NCBI GenBank assembly: GCA_017618355.1
Contig: JAFZUL010000054.1
Location: 1-64,000, forward strand
Source: Muribaculaceae bacterium
Lineage (GTDB): Bacteria; Bacteroidota; Bacteroidia; Bacteroidales; Muribaculaceae
Direction of reading: 5' to 3'
Length of the DNA stretch: 64,000 nucleotides
In this document: in pieces, positions 25,521 to 34,623 of the stretch
Numbering within the stretch: the stretch's first letter is position 1
Layout of the letters: every line of letters begins with the position of its first letter
Notes under the pieces: generated by a model
The model's database searches: none
What the model was told of the DNA's origin: nothing
The model's input: only the letters and a program-made list of their open reading frames with translations
Made by a program: the position numbers and the translations under genes

Positions 25521-27050
25521 TCAGTTGAGGTTGTTGTATCTCTCGTTGATGATTTTCTCGGCGGCGGTGTAGAAGAGGTCCATGAGTTTGAGCTCAGGAT
25601 TGGTGCCGTAGCGGTTGTTGTCACGGCTGAGGCGGTTCATCTCGGCCTTAAACACGTCGTTGTCAACCTTCTTGTTGCCGAACAAGCCTTTCTTGGTCAC
25701 CACTTTGTGGATGGCTTTGTTCATGTCCATTTCTCCCTCGTTGAAGAGGGTGACGTGGCGACGGTTGTGCAGCAATTCGGTGAGCCACTCAATGTAGCTG
25801 TCGAAGAACTGCTGGGTGAGCACGCGGTAGAACTGTGTGCCGGTGAATTCGCGGGTAATCTTGGGAGCATCCTCGGTAAAGCCCTGCCCAATGATGCCGT
25901 TCAGACCCGTACGCAGGAAGATGTAAAGCAGATGCAGCTTCACGAGCGGGCGATAGATCATTGAGCGTGTCTCTTGACCGAAGGCCGAGAAATCAACGAA
26001 GTCGGTGTCTTGGTCGAGGCCGTACTCAAATGCCTTGGTGGGCAAAGGCTCGCCGGTAGCGAGGTCGGTGAGTTCGCTGTCGCTCAGGCTCATGAACTTG
26101 AATGGCGCCATAGCTCCGACCATCTCGATGAGGTGGGCGGGATCGTGCTGGTCGCGCTTGTCGCCCGGGTCATAGGCATAAGGCGCGTTATGTCCGTGGT
26201 CGCCGAGGTAGAAGATGGCGTTCACGGCGTTTTTCCCGTTGCCGGTTAGGGTGTTGTTATAGTATTCAAGCGCGCTCTGTGTTTTTACCACAAAGTCGGC
26301 ATTGTCGATGCGCTTGTCATTCTTGTCTTCGCTTTCCATGAGTGAGAAATAGGGGAGAACGGTAAGTCCGCCTATTGGTGCCTTTTGGAGGAAAGCCTTG
26401 TTCTTGGCATCGATGTTCTTGGCTTGGCGGATGTTCTTCACGATGATGGGGAATCCCGCTGCGCCAGTGCCGCCAAAGATACTGCTGATGAAGAAGATGC
26501 GGTCGCCGTCGGCAAATACGTTGGCAAAGGCCTTGAACTCGTTGCTGTCCTTGACGCCGTTAAGCGCCACGCTGCCAATGTTGGGTGAGCCCACAAAGCC
26601 GATGCTCATCTTGTTCTCGAGTTGATAGTCGGCGAAGAGCAGCGAGGTGAGGGCCTGGTTGGGCTCGTTCATCGTGTTGTAGCTGATGAAGTCGCGGAAC
26701 TTGTAGTTCTCAACTGCAGCAAGGTTGAAGATGAACGAGTCGTCGAGTGGCACTTGAGAGCTCGACACCACGTCTTTGAGGCTGGATATCTTGGTGGCGA
26801 AGAAGCCTTCAGCGTTGGCGTTCTTGCCGTAGAGTTTCTCGCGGATGGTGCTGTAGGCGCTGAGCAGTCGCTCGGTGCGCTTGAGGTCGGCGTTCGACTT
26901 ATGCGGGTCGATGATGATGGGGACAATCTCCACATCTTGCAGCGGACGTCCGTTGGCGTCAACAGGTCTCACGCCAGCGGCGCACAGCATGATCATCGAC
27001 TTGAGCACGCGTGAACCAGTACCTCCTATAGCAAAGATGAAAAGTTTCAT
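25521..27050 (-). CDS. Tubulin-like GTPase (Tubulin_2 type)
   Basis: 509 residues. The N-terminal Rossmann start carries FAIGGTGSRVLKSM (T1 loop, residues 9-13), and residues 189-200 read ISSIFGGTGAAGF, the tubulin/FtsZ signature loop (T4) with GGTGAAG in place of GGGTGTG. The protein is clearly not FtsZ, whose gene is at 6876. Tubulin_2/FtsZ-like families have been linked to membrane remodelling with vWA partners (Makarova and Koonin's FtsZl families). Here the gene sits between a four-helix membrane protein and an actin/Hsp70-like ATPase. GTP binding is well supported by the motifs; polymerisation is inference. Confidence 0.83.
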   Translation of the reverse strand: MKLFIFAIGGTGSRVLKSMIMLCAAGVRPVDANGRPLQDVEIVPIIIDPHKSNADLKRTERLLSAYSTIREKLYGKNANAEGFFATKISSLKDVVSSSQVPLDDSFIFNLAAVENYKFRDFISYNTMNEPNQALTSLLFADYQLENKMSIGFVGSPNIGSVALNGVKDSNEFKAFANVFADGDRIFFISSIFGGTGAAGFPIIVKNIRQAKNIDAKNKAFLQKAPIGGLTVLPYFSLMESEDKNDKRIDNADFVVKTQSALEYYNNTLTGNGKNAVNAIFYLGDHGHNAPYAYDPGDKRDQHDPAHLIEMVGAMAPFKFMSLSDSELTDLATGEPLPTKAFEYGLDQDTDFVDFSAFGQETRSMIYRPLVKLHLLYIFLRTGLNGIIGQGFTEDAPKITREFTGTQFYRVLTQQFFDSYIEWLTELLHNRRHVTLFNEGEMDMNKAIHKVVTKKGLFGNKKVDNDVFKAEMNRLSRDNNRYGTNPELKLMDLFYTAAEKIINERYNNLN

Positions 27051-27165
27051 TTATTTTCGTTATTCGTTTATCGTTGTTCGTTTATCGTTTATCGTTGGTG
27101 GTTTTTGGTTGATGGGAGAATGGTTTAAATCTATCCACTCTCACCTCTCCACTCTCCACTCTCCA
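27051..27165. repeat. CGTTTATCGTT and CTCCACTCTC phrase repeats
   Basis: The spacer between the membrane-protein gene and the tubulin-like gene holds four CGTTTATCGTT-type units followed by CTCTCACCTCTCCACTCTCCACTC. No promoter was recognised. Confidence 0.55.
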
Positions 27166-27606
27166 CTATTGCGGAATTGGAGTGTGGCGGCAGTTGCTGC
27201 TCCACCAGCGCATCGAGAACGAGGCAATGATGAAGGTGAGTGCCGTGAACAGGATGTTGTAAACCTCAAAAGTGAACTCGGCTGTGCCATAGTCAAAGCC
27301 ATCAAGCAGATGCGACACAACGATGTAACAAACTACAGGTGTCAGCACGCTTGTGATGCCCAGCATTGCCAACCAGTGATACCAGAGGTCGAACTTAACC
27401 GAGTTAATCACATAGTAGTAGATTGCCGCCATGCCCCATGCCATGGCAATGGTGATGACAGCTACAGTGCCATAGGCGCCGGTGTTATACATTTGGTCGC
27501 TGAAACCGTTCACGGTGTAAAGAGCCTCATAAAGCTCCACCCTGAAAATCCAGAATAGAATACTAACGATAGCTCCTGTTATGAGAAATGCTAATTTGTT
27601 GTTCAT
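27166..27606 (-). CDS. Four-helix membrane protein of the tubulin/actin-like cluster
   Basis: 146 residues with four hydrophobic segments (about 5-22, 47-68, 78-100, 112-130) and a short polar tail (WWSSNCRHTPIPQ). No family is recognised. It lies between the vWA-like lipoprotein gene (30 bp upstream) and the tubulin-like gene. It could be the inner-membrane anchor of the system; this is inference from position. Confidence 0.65.
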   Translation of the reverse strand: MNNKLAFLITGAIVSILFWIFRVELYEALYTVNGFSDQMYNTGAYGTVAVITIAMAWGMAAIYYYVINSVKFDLWYHWLAMLGITSVLTPVVCYIVVSHLLDGFDYGTAEFTFEVYNILFTALTFIIASFSMRWWSSNCRHTPIPQ

Positions 27607-27636
27607 ATAATGAATTGTTGTTTGGTCGTTTATAGT

Positions 27637-29100
27637 TTACTCTTCAAGTTTTATTGTAATCTTTCCGTAGGTGGCGTTGCCTGGGGCGAAGGCGTCGTAG
27701 ATGCCTTGCAGGAATCGGTCGAGACCGAAAGTCGTAGTGGCAAAGCCAGTAGCTGCGGGGTTGATGTCGCTGCTTGTTGACGACTCGTTAATCCATGCCG
27801 GGAACTGGTTGTTGATGGTGATGGCAAGTTCGTCGTGCTTCGTGTTGAGTTTGCCGCGCGCTGTAATCAGGTGGGTCATGCCCTCAAGATAGGAGCGGTT
27901 GTTATTGTTGATGTCGGCAGGCGTGATGGGGCGTATGGTGATTTGGAAGCCCGACTGCGACTGCACTGTATAGTTAGCCAAGTTGGTCAGGAATGCGTTG
28001 TCCTTGCTTAAAGGCTTGAAATTGGCTGCTATAGTGAAGCAAATTACACCCGTTTCACGGTCTCCCTCGCACTTGGTGAGCATAGTCTGGTCGTCGCGCG
28101 ATATGCGGAAGCGGCCCGTGTTGTCTTTCCAGTCGGGGACAATCTTGAAGTTGATATCGCCAGGTGCCTGGTTGAAGCGGTAAGTGTTCTTCACGCCGTC
28201 GGGGTGGAGGAACTTGGCATATTTCTCATCGTTGGCCATGCGGTCGATAGTTGATGCGTCGCCCACAATGATTACATAGAAAGGTCGCTGACCGTTGTAG
28301 GCCACAGGCGCGTTGTTGTAGGGGTAGTACATGCCGTTATAGTCGCCCATAAGCTGGTTGACGATGATCGACTTGCCCTTATAGGTCTTGAATATTGCCG
28401 TTGCCACGCTGTTCTCCTCGTTGAGGATTTTCTCCACACTCACGTCGGCGGTATTCTGAGGCGAGTAGATAAGGTCGGTGATGAGCACGCTCACATTGCC
28501 GGGTTTCTGCGCCTGGAAAATCTTCTCGAAGATGAGCTTGAAGTCGGTATAGCTAGAGTTGCCAGTGCCGCTGGTGCTCTCATAAATATTGCGGTCTTGC
28601 AGGAACGAGTCAACGGTGCCGCTATAAGGATAGATGTTGTCATTCACGATGTTGATTTTCACATTCTCGCGGTCGGGGAAGAAGTTAATGAGGTCATTAA
28701 CCGCCTTCTTGAGCTGGCCTCGCCCGCTGGTGTGGTCGTAGGGTGTCATCGAACCGCTACGCTCAAAATAGATGGTGAGCGAGAGGTTCTTGAGACCATA
28801 GGCGCCGATGTTCCACGACATGGGCGGACGCAGCTTGCTGCCTATCTCGTTGATGTATTTCCCTAAGGCATCGACGTTTATCTCGCCGTTCTTGTCAAGA
28901 TACTGGCTATATTTCTCGGGGCTGCCTTTAATGATGGAGCAAATCGAGTCGTAGGTGACCTGTGTGGTGTCGCCGTTGATTAGCGCCTTCTTGATGGTCT
29001 TCTCCAGGCCTCCACCACCGCACGAAGTCATCGCCATGCTTGCGCCAAGCGCCACAATCATAACAACTACCCAAGTGCGCATTCTGTTTATTTTGTTCAT
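27637..29100 (-). CDS. vWA-like lipoprotein with modified MIDAS
   Basis: 487 residues from ATG 29100; a TTG seven codons upstream is rejected. A lipoprotein signal with Cys27 (MAMTSC-GGGG) is followed by a vWA-type domain starting near residue 105. It has SLTIYFERSGSM, with Glu113-Ser115-Ser117 at the DxSxS position, Thr185, and VLITDL with Asp209, which together make a plausible metal-ion site. The usual first Asp is Glu. The lipoprotein signal predicts location in the envelope, facing periplasm or surface. It heads the seven- or eight-gene minus-strand cluster and has a -7 box upstream. Confidence 0.75.
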   Translation of the reverse strand: MNKINRMRTWVVVMIVALGASMAMTSCGGGGLEKTIKKALINGDTTQVTYDSICSIIKGSPEKYSQYLDKNGEINVDALGKYINEIGSKLRPPMSWNIGAYGLKNLSLTIYFERSGSMTPYDHTSGRGQLKKAVNDLINFFPDRENVKINIVNDNIYPYSGTVDSFLQDRNIYESTSGTGNSSYTDFKLIFEKIFQAQKPGNVSVLITDLIYSPQNTADVSVEKILNEENSVATAIFKTYKGKSIIVNQLMGDYNGMYYPYNNAPVAYNGQRPFYVIIVGDASTIDRMANDEKYAKFLHPDGVKNTYRFNQAPGDINFKIVPDWKDNTGRFRISRDDQTMLTKCEGDRETGVICFTIAANFKPLSKDNAFLTNLANYTVQSQSGFQITIRPITPADINNNNRSYLEGMTHLITARGKLNTKHDELAITINNQFPAWINESSTSSDINPAATGFATTTFGLDRFLQGIYDAFAPGNATYGKITIKLEE

Positions 29101-29172
29101 TGTCAATACTTTTAAAAACAAAGTTTTTAATTATGGCAGTAGCCACATTGTGCTACTTCACCTTATAACTTG

Positions 29173-29180
29173 CAAAGTTA
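29173..29180 (-). promoter_or_regulatory. Putative promoter of the vWA/tubulin/actin-like operon
   Basis: TAACTTTG on the minus strand matches the -7 consensus and lies about 73 bp before the vWA-like start. The -33 element is not clear. It is the only good match found at the head of the cluster. Confidence 0.55.
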
Positions 29181-29345
29181 CAAAATATTCTTCATCTACA
29201 CATTAATTAAGATATATTTTAGATAAATTTTATGTTTGATTATATTTTGATTTAATTTTGTTATGTGAAAAACATCGCGTAGTTAGGTGTTTTGTGCAAT
29301 AGATATGAATGTTAAACGTTTTTAAGTTAGGGAAAATAGCCTCAA

Positions 29346-31082
29346 ATGGAAAATTACCGTTGTCATATAGCACGTTTGGCGGCATCATTACGCGGCATGG
29401 CACTACTTGTTGTCGTGCTGTGGTGGTATGGCTTTAGTGTTGGTGCACAGGTAATTATCAATGGTGTGAGAGCCTTTGCCGATGAGGGTAGCAATATGCT
29501 ACTTTATAGTGTTCCGCAGTCCACATTTGGCAGCGATTTCACTGCGCGGGTACAGGTCGATACCGCCTCTAATTGGCACAATATCACCGTTGCTGGCCAG
29601 CCGCTTACCAATAATCCCATAACATTCAGTGATGTGAGCGGCGACAAGGTCTATATCGTGAGGGCTATGAAGGATGGAAATCAGGTGGTAAAACGTCTAA
29701 TGTTCACCTTCTTACCCATAATAAGCATAGAAGGCGACATGGGCTATGATTTTGTTGATACCCATGTGACGCTTATGGACCCCGACGGCACTACCGATGA
29801 GGGAATGCTCGCACAAGTGAAGTGGCGTGGCGGTTATACCAACACTGAAGGCCGTCACAAGCGCAATTACAGCATAAAGTTTATTGATGAGAATGGAGAT
29901 AAGCAGAACCGCAAGTTGCTGGGAATGCGTCGCGACAACCACTGGAAACTTGATGCGGGGCAGGTTGACCTCTCTCGAGTGCGCAACCGCTTTGCCACCG
30001 ACCTGTGGCTTGACATGGCGCGCGAGCCATACTACTATGACCAGGCCCCCGATGTGCTGTTGGGAGCGCGCGGCAAGATGGTGGAGGTGTTTGCCGGTGG
30101 TAGGTATATGGGCCTCTACTCGCTTATGGAGAGTATCGACCGCAAGCAGCTGCAAGTGAGAAAATATGATGAGGACACTCACCAGATTCACGGCATGATA
30201 TGGAACGCTGCCGAATGGAGCAAAGTGGCTGAGTTCAAGCAGTATGTGAGTTATAACAACAATAGCCCCAATTACTCCACTTTTGTGGTGGAATACCCCG
30301 ATTTTGAGGAAGTTCATCCCACCCACCACGAAGATTTGTACAATGCGGTGAAATTTGTTGCCACCAGTGACGTCAGCAGTTATAACGCCCATGCCCACGA
30401 GTATTTCGACATGCCGGTGTTGATAGACTATGCCATTTTCATCCAGTTCCTTATAGCGGTGGATAATGGCGTGAACAACATCTATTGGGCAATTTATGAC
30501 CGAGAGGCCGACAAGCGACTCACGCTGGCGGCTTGGGACCTTGACTGGTCGCTGGGCACTAATCGCGACTCCCTCGACTTCCGTGGCGGCAGGGCAGAGC
30601 CCGACCATGACTTGAAATTCTCGAGTAGGGAGTTCAATATGTTTAAAGAACCAGACTGCATCTACCACGACGACATGATAGAGCGATACTGGCAGCTTCG
30701 CGGCACATTGCTCAGCGAGAGAAACTTGGCCAACAGGCTTAACACCCTTGTTAATCCGCTGGTAGAGAGCGGGGCCGTGGCACGTGAGGAGACTCGCTGG
30801 ACTGGCGACAGCGACATCAATGGTCTGCCGCTCGACATAGTCGGCGAGAAAGATTATATCATCGACTGGATACACAAGCGCTTGTCGCACCTCGACCGCA
30901 CTCTAATGCGCCACCCGTGTGACGTGAGTTGCGACGGTGCCGTCACTGCCTATGATATCATGCTGGTTCAACATTTCTTGCTTTATGGCGATGGATATGA
31001 AAGCAACCTTGACGTAAATGGTGACGGCAGTATTACTTCGGCCGACTTGATTAAGCTATATCAATATATTTTAGGCAATTAA
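29346..31082 (+). CDS. Secreted CotH-kinase-like protein with dockerin module (first tandem copy)
   Basis: 578 residues. An N-terminal hydrophobic segment acts as signal (about 16-35). The CotH domain (about 140-470) shows KWRGGYTNTEGRHKRNYSIKF, MRRDNHWKLDAG, LYSLMESIDRKQLQ and the metal-site motif AAWDLDWSLG. The C-terminus is a dockerin-like pair of Ca-binding loops: CDVSCDGAVTAYDI and LDVNGDGSITSADL (about 521-578). CotH proteins are secreted kinase-fold proteins; the substrate here is unknown. It is 16 bp upstream of a close paralog. Confidence 0.85.
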   Translation: MENYRCHIARLAASLRGMALLVVVLWWYGFSVGAQVIINGVRAFADEGSNMLLYSVPQSTFGSDFTARVQVDTASNWHNITVAGQPLTNNPITFSDVSGDKVYIVRAMKDGNQVVKRLMFTFLPIISIEGDMGYDFVDTHVTLMDPDGTTDEGMLAQVKWRGGYTNTEGRHKRNYSIKFIDENGDKQNRKLLGMRRDNHWKLDAGQVDLSRVRNRFATDLWLDMAREPYYYDQAPDVLLGARGKMVEVFAGGRYMGLYSLMESIDRKQLQVRKYDEDTHQIHGMIWNAAEWSKVAEFKQYVSYNNNSPNYSTFVVEYPDFEEVHPTHHEDLYNAVKFVATSDVSSYNAHAHEYFDMPVLIDYAIFIQFLIAVDNGVNNIYWAIYDREADKRLTLAAWDLDWSLGTNRDSLDFRGGRAEPDHDLKFSSREFNMFKEPDCIYHDDMIERYWQLRGTLLSERNLANRLNTLVNPLVESGAVAREETRWTGDSDINGLPLDIVGEKDYIIDWIHKRLSHLDRTLMRHPCDVSCDGAVTAYDIMLVQHFLLYGDGYESNLDVNGDGSITSADLIKLYQYILGN

Positions 31083-31098
31083 AAGATTATATATTAAG

Positions 31099-32814
31099 AT
31101 GTTATATCGTTTTCTGAAAAATATGATGGCGGTGACCTTGTTGATGATGTGCAGCATCCACGGCAAGGCATTGACTGTGTTTACGATAAACGGCAGCCCG
31201 GCGTTCTGCGACAGTGCGGCTTGCACCTTGTTGGCATCGGTTCCGCAGCAATGGTTTGGCGGTAGTGAAACAGCTGTTGTTCAGGGCGTGGATGGGTGCC
31301 AGGTATTGAGTATTGATGGCATGCCGCTTGCTGCTGACGGCTCTTTTACCTTTGACAATATCTCAGGCAACAGGTCGTGGGCTGTGCAATGCGCTGACGG
31401 CAAGGAATACACACTGCAGTTCACCTATCTGCCTATAGTATCTCTGCAAGGCGATTTCGGCTATGACTATGCCGCTGGCACAGTGGTGCTTGCCGAGCCT
31501 GGCGAGAGTGCCAGCGAGGTGATGACAGCCAATATCAAGTGGCGTGGCAATACCACCAACACCCCTGAGAAGCACAAGCGCAACTACAGCATCAAGTTTG
31601 TCGATGCCAATGGCGAGAAGCAGAACCGCAAGTTGTTTAATATGAGACGTGACAACCACTGGATTCTCGATGCCGGTCAGCCCGACATGGCACGAGTGCG
31701 CAATCGTGTCGCCACTGAGTTGTGGCTCGATATGTCTCGGCCACCATATTACTACGACCAGGCTCCTGATGTGCTTACCGGCGTTAGAGGTGAGGTGGTT
31801 GAGGTGTTTCTGGGCAGCGAGTATCGTGGCATTTATTCTCTCACAGAGGCTATGGACCGAAAGCAGCTGCAGTTGGTTAAGCACGACACCATCAACAATG
31901 TGTTCCACGGAGGCCTTTGGAAGACCGACGAGTTCAACTCGCAGACGGGATTTCGCTACACTGTGCCATTTAACGATTCCCTTCCCGACTATTGCAGCTT
32001 TGCTGTGAAATACCCCGACTTTGAAGAGGTGTTTCCCACCAGTTATGAGGTGCTGTACAACGCAATTCGCTCAATGGAGATCAGCGAACGGATAGAGGTG
32101 TATAACAAAGTGGCTGGCAGTCATTTTGATATGCCAGAGGTAATCGACTATACAATATTCTACCTTACCCTTAACGCCAACGACAACTCGGCGCGCAACA
32201 TCTACTGGCTTTGCTACGATAGGGCTGCGAATAAGCGACTGTCGCTTGCCGTGTGGGACCTTGACGCCTCGGTAGGGCAGACATGGTCGCCTGTTGACTG
32301 GAGGCCGCCACTTACAGCCTACGATTACTTCAAACTACCTTACAACTGGCTTTTTAAGATGCTGTTTCACAACAGGTGCAAATATCGTCATGAGTTCCTC
32401 GATCGCTACGACGAGCTGCGCACCACCTGGCTGAGCGAGGAAAGTCTGGTAAATCGATATGCCAGTGCCATCGATCGCCTTATTGATTGTGGCGCCGCGG
32501 CTCGTGAGGAGCAGCGGTGGAATGGCGACAGCGACTTATTTGGGCATCCTCTGAACTTCGTTGAGGAGAAGGAGTATATCACTGAATGGTTTACCAAGCG
32601 CCTGCCGCTGCTCGATGTGTGGATGCACCACCACATCTGCGATGTTAACAGTGATGGCTATGTCACCGCCGCCGACATCACAACAATCTACGCGCATCTG
32701 TTATTTGGCCAAGAGGAGGGCTATAACGAGCATTACGACACCAATTTCGATGGTGAAATCACTGCCACCGACATCACCAACATCTACAACGTGCTGCTCG
32801 GGAATAATGAGTGA
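31099..32814 (+). CDS. Secreted CotH-kinase-like protein with dockerin module (second tandem copy)
   Basis: 571 residues, aligned with its neighbour over most of its length: KHKRNYSIKFVDANGEKQNRK, MRRDNHWILDAG, PYYYDQAPDVL, AVWDLDASVG. It has an N-terminal signal (about 8-24), a CotH core, and a C-terminal dockerin-like pair with CDVNSDGYVTAADI and YDTNFDGEITATDI. The spacing of 16 bp from the first copy points to one transcript. Divergence is clearest in the N-terminal ~120 residues and in the loop before the metal site. Confidence 0.85.
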   Translation: MLYRFLKNMMAVTLLMMCSIHGKALTVFTINGSPAFCDSAACTLLASVPQQWFGGSETAVVQGVDGCQVLSIDGMPLAADGSFTFDNISGNRSWAVQCADGKEYTLQFTYLPIVSLQGDFGYDYAAGTVVLAEPGESASEVMTANIKWRGNTTNTPEKHKRNYSIKFVDANGEKQNRKLFNMRRDNHWILDAGQPDMARVRNRVATELWLDMSRPPYYYDQAPDVLTGVRGEVVEVFLGSEYRGIYSLTEAMDRKQLQLVKHDTINNVFHGGLWKTDEFNSQTGFRYTVPFNDSLPDYCSFAVKYPDFEEVFPTSYEVLYNAIRSMEISERIEVYNKVAGSHFDMPEVIDYTIFYLTLNANDNSARNIYWLCYDRAANKRLSLAVWDLDASVGQTWSPVDWRPPLTAYDYFKLPYNWLFKMLFHNRCKYRHEFLDRYDELRTTWLSEESLVNRYASAIDRLIDCGAAAREEQRWNGDSDLFGHPLNFVEEKEYITEWFTKRLPLLDVWMHHHICDVNSDGYVTAADITTIYAHLLFGQEEGYNEHYDTNFDGEITATDITNIYNVLLGNNE

Positions 32815-32856
32815 TAAGAAGAAATAGGAATTGCCCTTTTACTTTAATTTAATATT

Positions 32857-33717
32857 TTAGTCCTCAATGTTTTGTGGAATTTTGTAGCCTTTGCGGAATT
32901 CGCTGGGAGATTGACCTGTAATCTTGCTGAAGAATTTTCCCATGCTTGACTGGTCGGAGAATCCATACTCGTAGGCGATGGCCTTTATCGACTTTCCCGA
33001 CATAATGATTTCCTGCTTTATTTTTGAAATCAGGAATGAAGATATTATTTCCTTGGCTTTATGGTCGCTCTTGAGTTTGCAAAGCTCATTCAAGTATTTG
33101 GCTGAGATGTGAAGTTTCTCGGCATAGAACGCCACGTCATGCTCTTGTTTCACATGCTCTTCGATAAGCTCAATGAAATTCCTGTAATAAACATCGCCGT
33201 GGTTGTAGTAGGACTGCTCTAGGTTGGAGGTGCCACGGAACGAGGCCATGAGCAGCACTACCGCACGGAAGGTGAGTGCTACAAATTCTACATGTCTCAC
33301 TCCTAAGTGCTTATGCTGCATAATGTTGAGGTTGTCGAAGTGGTTGTTGATAAGTAGCCACTCGCTTTCATCGGCGATATTAATTATTGGATTCACATAA
33401 ATCGACTCCAAGAATCCAGTGGGTATGCCAACAATAGTGTCAAATGCAAACGAGCTTTTGCACACAAGCACTCGCCCACGGAAGTCGTCGCTCATCTTCG
33501 TCGTGCGCTTATACAATATATTGCTCATGCAGATACAGTCGCCTTTCACAAGCTTATAGTTCTGCATGTTGGCCTCGATAGTTATCTCCCCCTCAACGCA
33601 CAACATCACTGCAGTGTATCTAAACTCGATGGGAGTTATTGAGTCAGCATCACTATTTTTGGTCAAATCAAAGATGCAGTATCCGTTTTGTAAAATAAGA
33701 TCTTGGTGTGTCATCAT
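32857..33717 (-). CDS. AraC-family transcriptional regulator
   Basis: 286 residues from ATG 33717 (TTG 33720 and ATG 33714 are alternatives). The N-terminal ~170 residues look like a cupin-type sensing domain (YKLVKGDCICMSN). The C-terminal two-HTH AraC domain spans about 190-280: DVAFYAEKLHISAKYLNELC, then GKSIKAIAYEYGFSDQSSMG and SPSEFRKGY. It is a single gene, convergent to the CotH pair. The ligand and target are unknown; a neighbouring CotH or aroQ gene is possible. Confidence 0.9.
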   Translation of the reverse strand: MMTHQDLILQNGYCIFDLTKNSDADSITPIEFRYTAVMLCVEGEITIEANMQNYKLVKGDCICMSNILYKRTTKMSDDFRGRVLVCKSSFAFDTIVGIPTGFLESIYVNPIINIADESEWLLINNHFDNLNIMQHKHLGVRHVEFVALTFRAVVLLMASFRGTSNLEQSYYNHGDVYYRNFIELIEEHVKQEHDVAFYAEKLHISAKYLNELCKLKSDHKAKEIISSFLISKIKQEIIMSGKSIKAIAYEYGFSDQSSMGKFFSKITGQSPSEFRKGYKIPQNIED

Positions 33718-33786
33718 CAAAATATTTCTGATTTAGACCACAAAAATATATTAAATCTGCATAAAGGCGCAATTTCTCACGAAATT

Positions 33787-34218
33787 TTAACCATTTTTTT
33801 GCATTGCATCAAGTGCTTCCACGGCTAAGCGGTAACTGTCGAGCCCAAAACCGGCTATTACGCCCACGCAAGCTGGGGCGAGTGTCGAGTGGCGACGGCT
33901 TTCCTCACGGGAATGCACGTTGCTGATGTGCACCTCGATGGCGGGCGCTGGCACCGCGCGCAGAGCGTCGGCGATGGCAAGGCTGTAGTGGGTGTAGGCA
34001 CCTGCGTTGATTACTATTCCGTCGCAGTCGAAACCTACGTGGTGAATCTCATCTACAATTTTCCCCTCAATATTGCTTTGGAAGAACGTGAACTGCATGT
34101 CAGGATAGGCGGCAGCCAGTAGTTGCAGGTAGTTTTCTAGCGATTGGGTGCCATAGATTTCGGGCTCTCGTTTGCCAATTAGGTTTAAATTTGGACCGTT
34201 GATGATAGAAATTTTCAT
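33787..34218 (-). CDS. aroQ: Type II 3-dehydroquinate dehydratase
   Basis: 143 residues from ATG 34218; the open frame upstream to 34293 is not coding-like. It has NGPNLNLIGKREPEIYG at the N-terminus with the catalytic Tyr, the INAGAYTHYSLAIADAL block, and EVHISNVHSREESRRHS, all hallmarks of the dodecameric type II enzyme of the shikimate pathway. A TAATTTTG -7 box lies 24-31 bp upstream of the start. It is downstream of nothing on its strand and appears monocistronic. Confidence 0.96.
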   Translation of the reverse strand: MKISIINGPNLNLIGKREPEIYGTQSLENYLQLLAAAYPDMQFTFFQSNIEGKIVDEIHHVGFDCDGIVINAGAYTHYSLAIADALRAVPAPAIEVHISNVHSREESRRHSTLAPACVGVIAGFGLDSYRLAVEALDAMQKNG

Positions 34219-34241
34219 AAAAACTAGTTTTTTTACAGGTG

Positions 34242-34249
34242 CAAAATTA
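34242..34249 (-). promoter_or_regulatory. Putative -7 box of aroQ
   Basis: TAATTTTG on the minus strand fits TAnnTTTG, 24 bp before the start codon. No clear -33 TTG is present. Confidence 0.5.
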
Positions 34250-34623
34250 CCAAAAATCGAGAAAAAACTGAAAATTTTCATTGAAAAAAGCACTTTTTTT
34301 GCTCAAAAAATGGCAAAAAAATAGGTGATTTTTGCGGAAATCACAATATACTGAAAAACAATGAATTGCCTATCAAAAATGTCCTCACAGTTATAAAAAA
34401 TGTCAGCAAATTTACAATCATTGTCCCCGTTGTTACAAAAGTTGTCCACGCTATTATAACACGTTGGCTCACCGACATTGTTATTTTGCAACGTCAAAAC
34501 TCACCAAACGGTGCGTTGAGGCAAACCCGAGAACTGGACTTTAGATTTTTGGAAAGAATTAAGAAAAATCGAAATTGAGTTTTTTAAAATATTTATTATC
34601 ATCATCTATTAAAATTTATTGTT
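34250..34623. other. AT-rich intergenic region, no gene recognised
   Basis: About 370 bp between the divergent aroQ and the small lipoprotein gene. It has several A/T runs and TTACAAAAGTTGTCC-like phrases. A 64-codon open frame on the minus strand (34303-34497) has no supporting features and is not called. Confidence 0.4.

Noticed and set aside
29712..30890. 392-codon minus-strand frame opposite the first CotH gene
   Set aside because: Shadow of the CotH coding strand, which has clear motifs, signal and dockerin loops.
34303..34497. 64-codon minus-strand frame in the aroQ upstream region
   Set aside because: AT-rich, no signal, motif or conserved start; typical of chance openness.
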